Positions 24,801 through 36,400 of a DNA stretch of 64,000 bases are shown one piece after another (the stretch's first letter is position 1; each line of letters begins with the position of its first letter). The notes under the pieces are model-generated. The model ran no database searches. It was not told where the DNA came from and worked only from the letters and a program-made list of their open reading frames with translations. The position numbers were made by a program, and so were the translations under genes. This DNA is from Hirundichthys speculiger (Eukaryota; Chordata; Actinopteri; Beloniformes; Exocoetidae). Where the stretch lies: the NCBI GenBank assembly GCA_018398805.1, contig JAGFBZ010000337.1, forward strand, positions 117,803 to 181,802, in the 5' to 3' direction.

Positions 24801-26293
24801 GGACAGAGAGGATGGAGGACAGAGGGATGGAGGAGAGAGGATGGAGGAGAGAGGATGGAGGAGGACAGAGAGGATGGAGGACAGAGAGGATGGAGGACAG
24901 AGAGAGAGGACAGAGGATGGAGGACAGAGAGGAGGAGGGAGGACAGAGAGGGGATGGAGGACAGAGAGGATGGAGGACAGAGAGGATGGAGGACAGAGAG
25001 GACAGAGACGATGGAGGACAGAGACGATGGAGGATAGAGACGATGGAGGACAGAGAGGAGGGAGGACAGAGAGGATGGAGAGGACAGAGAGGATGGAGGA
25101 TGGAGGAGAGAGGATGGAGGACAGAGAGGAGGGAGGACAGAGAGGATGGAGGATAGAGAGGATGGAGGACAGAGAGGATGGAGGATAGAGAGGATGGAGG
25201 ATAGAGAGGATGGAGGACAGAGAGGATGGAGGACAGAGAGGATGGAGGAGGAGGATGGAGGACAGAGAGGATGGAGGATAGGAGGATGGAGGACAGAGAG
25301 GATGGAGGACAGAGAGGATGGAGGACAGAGAGGATGGAGGACAGAGAGGAGGAGGAGGACAGAGAGGATGGAGGACAGAGAGGATGGAGGACAGAGAGGA
25401 TGGAGGACAGAGAGGATGGAGGACAGAGAGGATGGAGGACAGAGAGGATGGAGGATAGAGAGGATGGAGGACAGAGAGGAGGGAGGATGAGAGGATGGAG
25501 GACAGAGAGGATGGAGGACAGAGAGGATGGAGGACAGAGAGAGGAGGAGAGAGGATGGAGGATGGAGGATGGAGGACAGAGAGGATGGAGGACAGAGAGG
25601 ATGGAGGAGAGAGGAGGAGGAGGAGGAGGACAGAGAGGATGGAGGACAGAGAGGATGGAGGACGGAGGAGAGGATGGAGGAGAGAGGAGGAGGATGGAGG
25701 ACAGAGAGGATGGAGGATAGGAGAGGATGGAGGACAGAGAGGATGGAGGATAGGAGGAGGAGGATGGAGGACGGAGAGAGGATGGAGGACAGAGAGGAGG
25801 AGGATGGAGGACAGAGAGGATGGAGGACAGAGAGAGGGAGGAGGAGGAGGATGGAGGAGAGAGATGGAGAGGATGGAGGATAGAGAGGATGGAGGATGGA
25901 GGAGAGGATGGAGGATGGACAGAGAGGAGGAGAGAGATGGAGGAGAGAGGATGGAGGACAGAGAGAGGATGGAGGACAGAGAGGATGGAGGACAGAGAGA
26001 GGAGGATGGAGGACAGAGAGGAGGAGAGAGGAGGACAGAGAGGATGGAGGACAGAGAGGATGGAGGACAGAGAGGATGGAGGAGAGAGGATGGAGGACAG
26101 AGAGGAGGAGAGCAGAGAGGAGGAGAGGAGGAGGACAGAGGATGGAGGACAGAGAGGATGGAGGACAGAGAGATGGAGGACAGAGAGGATGGAGGATAGA
26201 GAGGATGGAGGACAGAGAGGATGGAGGATAGAGAGGATGGAGGACAGAGAGGATGGAGGACAGAGAGGATGGAGGACAGAGAGGATGGAGGAC
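15900..26293. repeat. Giant 16-bp minisatellite (10.4 kb)
   Basis: Head-to-tail copies of GAGGATGGAGGACAGA, up to roughly 650 units. Common variants are GAGGATGGAGGATAGA, GAGGATGGAGAACAGA, GAGGAGGGAGGACAGA, and shorter or longer forms (GAGATGG, GAGAGAGG). The first 1 kb is irregular; the centre and right part are more uniform. The plus-strand unit is 14/16 purine. No frame of the consensus contains a stop on either strand, and 16 bp is not a multiple of 3, so every frame cycles through all three readings. This alone explains minus-strand open frames of more than 3,500 codons (15736-26310 and 15860-26377). I treat these as non-coding. Confidence 0.95.
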
Positions 26294-27367
26294 ACCACGG
26301 CAGGCAGCACCTGAACTCAGGGTTCTGGATTCTGACTGGATCGTGGCATCGTGTTTGAACATGAAATGTATCTTCATTTTCAGCTGGAGGACAGAAGTCA
26401 GAAGGTTTTGTGCTAAAATATTTTGGTATTTAGAGTTAATAACTTCCCTGTGAGTCTGTTCGAGTTCTCCCTGGTCCAGCTGAAGAGAAGCACCCCCCCA
26501 GGCATAATGCTACCCCTACCGTGCTTCTACCCACCCAACCCCATAACCCAGACGTGAGATGGTACCACATGTAAGGAGCGACCAGAACCTGCCAGAACTT
26601 CCTGTGGGTCCCTCAGTGTTGCTGAAGGCTTCTAGGTAGCCTCCCTGAAGTCCAACTTTGCACGGTCGTTCTGATCGTTATTTAGCTCAGTTTTGTAATT
26701 ATACATTTATAATATTTATTTTTTATTTTATTTATTTATTGCCTTGACTGGAGACCACTTTTGGGTCAGTTTCTCTTTTGACTGTTGCTGTAAATAAAAG
26801 TGACCTGACATGTGCAACTTCAAAATTCAAAATTCAAAAAAACATCACTGAGATTTTCTTCAAGTTTTATTCACAAAAGACCAAGATTTCGACATTACAC
26901 ATTTTATTTTTTGAGAAAAGTTGACAACATCTTAAAGGAGTGATAAAGATGAAATTAGTTTTTACATTACTGCCTCCGACAGCTGCAAAGATGTGATTCC
27001 ACTTTATTCTTCTAACTGGATTTCTTTCTTCTCTGGTTTAGCGTCCTTTTCTCACTCCTTTTAATCTAAAAGACTGATCAATGTGACAACATTCACAAAG
27101 CTTCCTGCAGAGCTACAAAAGGTTTTACGCAGCCACAACGTCCTTTAAAAGAAAAACACTGAACTCTTTCCTTTAAAAGCCTGATTCACTGTTCACATTA
27201 TTCCTGGAAAAACATGTAAATGGTTAAGTGTTACACATTAAAAGCCTCTGATGACACAGATGAAGTTTACCCATCATCCCATTCTCAGAAAGTGGATTTT
27301 TTTTTTACTTGTAGGTCAGAGAAAAAGAAAAAAAAAAGATGCATAAGAAAAGCCTTAAACAGATGCC
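26294..27367 (-). other. asb11 3' UTR and downstream flank
   Basis: No exon is seen between the array and the asb11 stop codon. On the minus strand, AATAAA signals lie at 27004-27009 and 26866-26871 and are candidate polyadenylation signals for asb11. Confidence 0.5.
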
Positions 27368-27492
27368 TCACTGGTAGAAAAGGAAGTCCTTGATACTGTG
27401 AGGGAGGAAAAGGCTGGAAGCTCTGTGGAAGCGACTTCGTCCAAGACTTCGGCGAATACAGAAACGACACAGCTGAGACAGAGAGCAGGGAC
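27368..27492 (-). CDS. asb11: asb11 last coding exon (SOCS box)
   Basis: Read in the frame set by the previous exon it encodes SLSQLCRFCIRRSLGRS and ends IKDFLFYQ followed by TGA (27368-27370). The acceptor is GGTCCAG/GT. The open frames of other phases over this exon are shadows. Confidence 0.85.
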
Positions 27493-30400
27493 CTGGACCG
27501 AGGAGACGTTGCAGCCGTTAAAACAACATTTAAATAAAAATGTAATCTGATTAAATAATAAATAAATAAATACATAAAAAATTAAATAAAACAAATAAAA
27601 AACTATGAAAAATAAAATTAAAGAAATACAATAAAAGAATAAATAAATAAAAATAAATACATAAAAAATTAAATTAAAAAAACTATGAAAAATAAAATAA
27701 AAGAAATACAATTAAAGAATAAAAAAATAAAATAAATACATAAAAAATAAGATTAAAAAAAATAAAAAACTGAAAAATAAAATAAAAGAAATACAAGTAA
27801 AGAATAAATAAATAAAATGTATTCTTTATTTTTAATTATATTGTATTATTTAATTATATTGTATTATTGTATTATTTAATAAAATTAAATAAAATAAATA
27901 ACTATGAAAAATAAAATAAAAGAAATACAATTAAAGAATAAATAAATAAATAAAATAAAACATAAAAATAAAATAAAATAAAATAAACATAAAACATGAG
28001 TCAGTTTCCAACACACCTCTTTCCTGCAGGACCAGTCTAACTGAGCTGTGTGGCGTCGACAGCTCCAGAGGAGTCTTTCCTTCTGAGTTCCTGCAAGAAC
28101 CATCAGCCCCAAAGTCCAGCAGAAGTTCAGCCACCCTCGTTCCTCCCCACTGAACTGCAGCATGTAAAGGACTGTCCTGCCCACATCCCACGCCAACATC
28201 TGCACCTTCAAGGTGGAGGAAAAAAACAAAACAGTGACCCGAAACACCAAAACTGTCCCAGTGTTTTCATTCTCTGTTAATTACTAGCAAAGAAAAAAAA
28301 AATTAAGATCTAGACTAAGACCAGATGTCTTCTCTTGTAAAAATTGTGCCACTTTGTTGTGGCAATTTTGATAAATCGCACAAACTAAAATTATAGATCC
28401 TTAACAAAATGCAACAGCAGAGATCTCAGACTTTAACCAGGTTTATTTTAGCCTGCAGGCTGGATGGTTGCGCCCGTCCTAACACACATTTATACCTCTT
28501 ATACAGGTGACTCTGGGGGAAGTCTGCCAGATGAAAGAGCAAGACCAAACAATCATCATCCACTACACATTGTGGTTTGCAAATCAGCAAGTCCGACAGA
28601 GCAAAAGGCAGGCACTGATTTGATACACATTTCACTTCATTTTCATTTATTTGATTCATTCTAGACATGTCAAAACAATCTTTTAAAGCATAGACAATTT
28701 AACACTATCATCAATCTATGTATCTGAAAATAAATATATTTATAAAATATATAATAATGCATTAATCAATATACACTGACACATGTGCATAACCAGAATT
28801 TAGAAACATATAGAACCTCTCGTAAATAAATCTAAATATTAAATGGACATATTCCCCCCAAAAAATAAAAAATAAAAAATAAACAAAATTTATACCCAAT
28901 GTATACACACTGATCTATATACATACATATACATACCAATATGCAAAACACATATCTGGTTTAACATGTCTGAAAAGGGGTAGGAAGAAGTAAAACTTTA
29001 ATCCTACCCCTTCTCCAATGTTCCAAGATTACCCTTAAAATTTATCCGGTTTTTGAGGCCTAATACTAAATTTTAGTTGTAATTTCATATCCAGATAGAC
29101 ATAGACATCTGACTACATACACACACACACTGATACACACACATTCACACTACAGTACATACTACAATATATACTACAGTATATACTACAGTACATACTA
29201 CACACTATAGTACATACTACAATATATACTACAGTATATACTACAGTACATACTACACACTATAGTACATACTACAATATATACTACAGTATATACTACA
29301 TATACTTCACTCTGCAGTCATACTCATACACTCAGGGCACCCCGAGAGCACCCAGACACCCCCCATCCCACCAAGCTGCAACCCGAGCCCAGTCCCCCCC
29401 ACCAGCCCCCCCATAATGATGGCACAAGAGCAGAACCGAGAGGGTACCCGACCCGACCCGACCACCCCCCCCCCATGGCTGCTTTTCCTCTCTGGGAAAA
29501 TTCTCACAATACATGATAAAGGTGTTAACTTCTTTTTCTGGAGAAGTTCTTGTTGGGGAGTTCTAACACCTAGACAGAAGCATTCTGTATTCAAATTTTC
29601 CACGACACACTTGAAGTTGAAGTGACACATTTCAGCTATTTCTTTGAGTTACATCATTAGATCTGTGGCAAAGCTGCTACTGTGGACCACAGCAAAACTT
29701 TAGTTAATTAAAAAAATAAGAGGCAAAATAAAGCATGAAAATGAAAAAAAAGTATCTGTCAAGTGGATTTTTATTTTTAAGACCAGTGAACAACTAAATG
29801 ATATGTTACTCTGTCCTGATGAATAATAGATAAGTAGAATGGAAGATTCTCTCCTCTTTTCACAGACTCACCTGAACGTAGCAGCACCTCCACACACGCT
29901 GCAGCACCTGCCCGGCAGGCGGAATACAGCGGTGTTCCCACCTCTGGCAGCTCCACGTCAATGGGCGCTCCCCAGGACAGCAGCAGCTCCACGCACTCCC
30001 AGTGACCTGGGGGGACCAACGCCACGTCACAACCTGCGCCCGGACCCAACGCACGCCGCACGCGTTCTTGCTCACCTCTTTTTGCAGCCTCGTGGAGGGG
30101 CGTGGCCAGCCGGTGGGCGGCGTGAACGGAGGCGCCATGCTGTAAGAGGAGCCCGACACAGGCGGCGCTCCCGCTGCTGCAGGAGTTGAGGAGGGGTGTG
30201 GCGCCATCTGTCGTCACCGCTGAGGCCTATAAGAGACGTGACATTTATTCATCCCGACTCATCCAGGTGACTGCGGTGCTTTCACTTGTGGAGTTTAACC
30301 TTTTGAAATATTTTTGAAGAGCACTACAGAGTAAATGGTGCACAGACTCGTGCGCATGCCTTGAAGTTTCCCTCAAAAATTAATTCCCCAAATAATCCCA

Positions 30401-33400
30401 ATTTGACATTATACCAAATAAAATCATGTTTCATACTTTAAGGCACATGTGTCAAACTCAAGGCCCGCGGGCCAAATGTGGCCTGCCACGTCATTTTATG
30501 TGGCCCTCGAGCGCTTGTATATTATTGGCTTAAATTTTAAACCGGTATTTTAAAACTTAAAATGAGCTTATGCCGCTTTAAAGCGCATATTGACAATAAA
30601 CTGCATCTCCCATAATGCATTTCGTCATTACCCACAACAATAACAGTATATCACCATGAGCAAGTACTCAACACGATTTTCAGAACTGATGGATTTGAGA
30701 AAAACCTCTACAAACTAACCCCAACATGTCAAAGAAAAGAGAAATTGATGCACAAGGAGGGAAGTTTCATGAACGACAGGAAAACAAATACAAGTTTGTA
30801 TCTCAAGGTGAAAAAACAGTATGTCTTTTGAGTTATGAGGTGGTGTCAGTCATGAAAGAGTTTAATCTACGTCGGCATTTTGACAGAAAACATGGAAATA
30901 AATACAGAATCTGTTATTTAACAATATAATAAGGTGTAGTTTAATATATTTTGATTTACATTGCATTTTGTTTCATTCATGCTGTCAATCTGGCCCTTCG
31001 AGGGCAACCATGATGCTGATGTGGGTTAGGGGTTAGGGCCAACCATGATGTTGATAGGGTTAGGGTTAGTGTCAACCATGATGCTGATGTGGGTTAGGGG
31101 TTAGGGCCAACCATGATGCTGATGTGGGTTAGAGGTTAGGGCCAACCATGATGTTGATAGGGTTAGGGTTAGTGTCAACCATGATGCTGATGTGGGTTAG
31201 GGGTTAGGGCCAACCATGATGTTGATAGGGTTAGGGTTAGTGTCAACCATGATGCTGATGTGGGTTAGGGGTTAAGGGTTAGGGTCAACCATGATGCTGA
31301 TGGGGTTAGGGTTAGGGTCAACCATGATGCTGATGTGGGTTAGGGTTAGGGACAACCATGATGCTGATGTGGGTTAGGGGTTAAGGGTTAGGGTCAACCA
31401 TGATGCTGATGGGGTTAGGGTTAGGGTCAATCATGATGCTGATGTGGGTTAGGGGTTAGTGTCAACCATGATGCTGATGTGGGTTAGGGTTAGGGTCAAC
31501 CATGATGCTGATGTGGGTTAGGGTTAGGGACAACCATGATGCTGATGTGGGTTAGGGGTTAAGGGTTAGGGTCAACCATGATGCTGATGGGGTTAGGGTT
31601 AGGGTCAATCATGATGCTGATGTGGGTTAGGGGTTAGTGTCAACCATGATGCTGATGTGGATTAGGGGTTAAGGGTTAGGGTCAACCATGATGCTGATGT
31701 GGGTTAGGGTCAACCATGATGCTGATGTGGGTTAGGGGTTAAGGGTTAGGGTCAACCATGATGCTGATGTGGGTTAGGGTTAGGGTCAACCATGATGCTG
31801 ATGTGGGTTAGGTGTTAGGGTCAATCATGATGCTGATGTGGGTTAGGGTTAGGGTCAACCATGATGCTGATGTGGGTTAGGGTTAGGGACAACCATGATG
31901 CTGATGTGGGTTAGGGGTTAAGGGTTAGGGTCAACCATGATGCTGATGGGGTTAGGGTTAGGGTCAACCATGATGCTGATGTGGGGTTGGGGTTAGTGTC
32001 AACCATGATGCTGATGTGGGTTAGGGGTTAGGGTTAGGGTCAACCATGATGCTGATGTGGGTTAGGGTTAGGGTCAACCATGATGCTGATGTGGGTTAGG
32101 GGTTAAGGGTTAGGGTCAACCATGATGCTGATGGGGTTAGGGTTAGGGTCAACCATAATGCTGATGTGGGTTAGGGTTAGGGTCAACCATGATGCTGATG
32201 TGGGTTAGGGTTAGGGTCAACCATAATGCTGATGTGGGTTAGGGTTAGTGTCAACCATGATGCTGATGTGGGTTAGGGGTTAAGGGTTAGGGTCAACCAT
32301 GATGCTGATGGGGTTAGGGTTAGTGTCAACCATGATGCTGATGGGGTTAGGGTTAGTGTCAACCATGATGCTGATGGGGTTAGGGGTTAGGGGTTAGTGT
32401 CAACCATGATGTCTGATGGGTTAGGGTTTGGGATTAGGTCAACCATGATGCTGATGGGTTAGGGTTAGGGTCAACCATGATGCTGATGTGGGTTAGGGTT
32501 AGGGTCAACCATGATGATGTGGGTTAGGGTTAGTGTCAACCATGATGCTGATGTGGGTTAGGGGTTAGGGGTTAGGGTCAACCATGATGCTGATGGGGTT
32601 AGGGTTAGTGTCAACCATGATGCTGATGGGGTTAGGGGTTAGGGGTTAGTGTCAACCATGATGCTGATGTGGGTTAGGGTTTGGGATTAGAGTCAACCAT
32701 GATGCTGATGGGGTTAGGGTTAGGGTCAACCATGATGCTGATGTGGGTTAGGGTTAGGGTCAACCATGATGCTGATGTGGGTTAGGGTTAAGGTCAACCA
32801 TGATGCTGATGTGGGTTAGGGTTAGGGGTTAGGGTCAACCATGATGCTGATGTGGGTTAGGGTTAGGGTTAGGGTCAACCATGATGCTGATGTTAGGGTT
32901 AGGTCAACCATGATGCTGATGTGGGTTAGGGTTAGTGTCAACCATGATGCTGATGTGGGTTAGGGGTTAGGGGTTAGGGTCAACCATGATGCTGATGGGG
33001 TTAGGGTTAGTGTCAACCATGATGCTGATGTGGGTTAGGGTTTGGGATTAGAGTCAACCATGATGCTGATGGGGTTAGGGTTAGGGTCAACCATGATGCT
33101 GATGTGGGTTAGGGTTAGGGTCAACCATGATGCTGATGTGGGTTAGGGTTAGGGTCAACCATGATGCTGATGTGGGTTAGGGGTTAGTGTCAACCATGAT
33201 GCTGATGGGGTTAGGGTTAGTGTCAACCATGATGCTGATGTGGGTTAGGGGTTAGGGTCAACCATGATGCTGATGGGGTTAGGGTTAGTGTCAACCATGA
33301 TGCTGATGTGGGTTAGGGTTAGTGTCAACCATGATGCTGATGGGGTTAGGGTTAGGGTCAACCATGATGCTGATGTGGGTTAGGGTTAGGGTCAACCATG

Positions 33401-36400
33401 ATGCTGATGTGGGTTAGAGGTTAAGGGTCAACCATGATGCTGATGTGGGTTAGGGTTAGGGGTTAGGGTCAACCATGATGCTGATGTGGGTTAGGGTTAG
33501 GGTCAACCATGATGCTGATGTGGGTTAGGGTTAGGGTCAACCATGATGCTGATGTGGGTTAGGGGTTAGGGTCAACCATGATGCTGATGTGGGTTAGGGG
33601 TTAGGGTCAACCATGATGCTGATGTGGGTTAGGGTTAGGGTCAACCATGATGCTGATGTGGGTTAGGGTTAGGGTCAACCATGATGCTGATGTGGGTTAG
33701 GGTTAGGGTCAACCATGATGCTGATGTGGGTTAGGGTTAGGGTCAACCATGATGCTGATGTGGGTTAGGGTTAGGGTCAACCATGATGCTGATGTGGGTT
33801 AGGGGTTAGGTCAACCATGATGCTGATGTGGGGTTAGGGTTAGGGTCAACCATGATGCTGATGTGGGTTAGGGTTAGGGTCAACCATGATGCTGATGTGG
33901 GTTAGGGTTAGGGTCAACCATGATGCTGATGTGGGTTAGGGGTTAGGGTCAACCATGATGCTGATGTGGGTTAGGGTTAGGGTCAACCATGATGCTGATG
34001 TGGGTTAGGGTTAGGGTCAACCATGATGCTGATGTGGGTTAGGGTTAGGGTCAACCATGATGCTGATGTGGCCCTCAGTGGAAATGAGTCTGACACCCCT
34101 GCTTTAAGGCTTTTCATTTATAGGATTTCAAGATGTCTGCGAGGCTTGATCGGGACAGGCTGGTTTCCAGCTTTCCGCAGTGAGTCTCAGATATCACAAG
34201 TCAGGTTTACTGGCTAAAACTTGATTCAAGTGTTCTTACATTTGCACCGGCGTCCAGCAAGAACTTGGCGCAGGCGTAGTGACCGCCGAGACAGGCCTCG
34301 TGGAGGGGAGAGACTCTGTCCATGGTGAGCGTGTCCACGTGGAAGCCCTGATGGGAAAAGACTGAGGTGGTCACGTCATCGCGCACACGTCACTTAAACA
34401 CTAGAAGACCCGAAGGGTTTTAGCTAATACCCCAATCACTCATTTTGTTATGGAAATGAGGCCTCAAGTGACTCATGTAACTGCAACCAGACTGACGTGT
34501 TTAGGGGTCGTTGACCCACAAAGCTCTGTTTGATTGACAATTTATCACATTTTCATGTAGCTTGCTCTCAAAAAAAAAATCATTCTTTTTGTTCTGAGAT
34601 GGATAAATACTTCACTGCACGTAGCAATAAAGACATAAACTGGAAAATGTGCTGTATGCTGTGAGAAGGATCAACGGGAAAGAAGGGATCAACACATGAG
34701 TTTTTATTCTTTGTTGCTAGGATTTATTGATAAAAAAAAAGTAGTACAAAAAATATTTACAAATAATTTAAAAAAAAATGCATTATCTGGATAAAGTGTG
34801 GCAGTGAGTGAGTACATTTGAGCAATCAAACACAATCCTGGCACTGCCATGGCATCTCCCTTCTGCATTTCCCACATGTGTGGCATGATTGGCCACGGTT
34901 AGATGATGTTTTTAATTCGGAATTAATTATTTCGAATTTAAAAACTCAGAATTTTACTATTTTCCTTTGAGTTTACATGGAAATAGTAATTCCGAATTGA
35001 GGTTTACATGCACACGTTTGATCGGCTTTATCCAATTCAGCTTAAGGTCTGGGGGTTGGAAAGGGTTCTGATTGGATAGGGGTGGAGGACGTCTTTACGT
35101 ATTTACGTCTACCGGAAGAAAACAAACTTACTCAATTAGCAACAACGTGGAGGACTACATTATTAGCATCGTTTTTGGATTTGTTTTGATTTTATTTTTG
35201 AAGCAGCAGCACGACAACATCATCATGTTGATGTTGTATTGTTTTCGAAAACAAGCCCAGCGCGGAATATAAGCGTCATGGCGAGTTAATTCGGAATTGA
35301 CATTTTCATTTTCATTAAGTGTTTACATGGTAACTTTTATTCGGCCTTAACTTTAATTCTGAATTAAAGAGGAATTAAACTTCCCATGTAAACGCACCAA
35401 TTCATTTAAATCAGGTGTGCTGAAGGAGGGAAACATCTAAGACATGGAGGACAGCAGCCCTCCAGGACTGGCCCACCAGTAGGGTGTCGTCTTTTTGGGT
35501 TTTTGAAAACTATATTAAAAACTTTATTATAATTACAAAATGTGTCAAGGCTAATTCTTACACAGAATAGACCTAAAAGGCTAAAATGTAATGAGATTTA
35601 GAAAAAACAAATCTGTTTTATCTTTCTTGTCAGTAGTCTAGGTATCAAATAATGTGTTTATCCAAAGTGTTAGAATTTTAGATGTATAAGTACAGATTTA
35701 ATGGCTGTCACTCCAAGTAATGCTAATAAACATATAAAATATAGATTATTTTTCTGTTTCAAAATTCAAGCATATAAACAACTGTAAAATAGCAGTACAA
35801 AAGAAAATGTTCATTTCTGTTTTGGAGATGCAAGTGATGTTTAGTCCTTCTTTGATATTAGTGTTCTTGAATAAACAATCAGAAATAGTTTGCATGTGTG
35901 GGTGTTATGACAATGGGTGCGTTTACATGGGAAGTTTAATTCCTCTTTAATTCAGAATTAAAGTTAAGGCCGAATAAAAGTTACCATGTAAACACTTAAT
36001 TCCATATGAAAATGTCAATTCCGAATTAACTTAATTCCTAAGTAAGTGGCTGGTTTATTCCCATTTTAATTCCGCATTAAGTAATTCCGCGGTCATGTTT
36101 ACACTCATTCCTCTTTAAATTAATTCCCGTCTTTCTGCGCATGCTCGTTCTCTTGCCCGTCTGTCACGATGACGGTTATATTCCGGCAGCACGCAGTAAA
36201 CGGTGTTCAAGAGCAGAGACGATTTATTTAATAAATAGCTTGGAGGAACTGGAAATAATTAAAAGAACAGATGGCAGGAAACATAAAATTTGTGAGCTTT
36301 TCAAAGCTGCCAGGTTAAATGAAGGAGGTTTCGCAGATAGAGACGCCACCCAGGTCAAAAATAAGTGGAATGTTGTTGCTAACCAGTTAGCTAAGTTTGT

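Larger units (their letters stand above)
30444..34101. mobile_element. hAT element (Charlie-like) with 8-bp target duplication
   Basis: The left end is CACATGTGTCAAACTC. The reverse complement of the right end is CAGGGGTGTCAGACTC, a match at 12 of 16 positions to an inverted terminal repeat typical of hAT. An exact 8-bp duplication, CTTTAAGG, lies at 30436-30443 and 34102-34109. It sits in intron 3 of asb11. Only the first part of a BED-finger transposase remains, and the rest of the interior is a long minisatellite, so it cannot move on its own. Confidence 0.88.

Noticed and set aside
15900..26293. Many plus-strand ORFs with repeats such as EDREDGGQRG
   Set aside because: Same cause as above. 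They overlap one another in all frames and end wherever unit variants create TAG or TGA.
15736..26377. Two giant minus-strand ORFs (3,524 and 3,505 codons) rich in Ser, Leu, Pro
   Set aside because: They are a direct result of a stop-free 16-bp tandem repeat read in rotating frames. No domain, no splice structure and no non-repeat coding segment.
27285..27711. Phe/Tyr-rich ORFs over asb11 intron 6 and last exon
   Set aside because: Low-complexity A/T sequence. The real coding frame of the last exon is a different one, fixed by the splice phase and the SOCS-box motif.
29839..30207. Other-frame ORFs over asb11 exons 4 and 5
   Set aside because: They read through a 69-bp intron or in the wrong frame. 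The ankyrin motifs occur only in the spliced minus-strand frame.
31005..34075. Possible true telomere or chromosome end
   Set aside because: TTAGGG is mixed with a 20-bp non-telomeric spacer, and the array lies inside a hAT element within an intron, with host gene exons on both sides.
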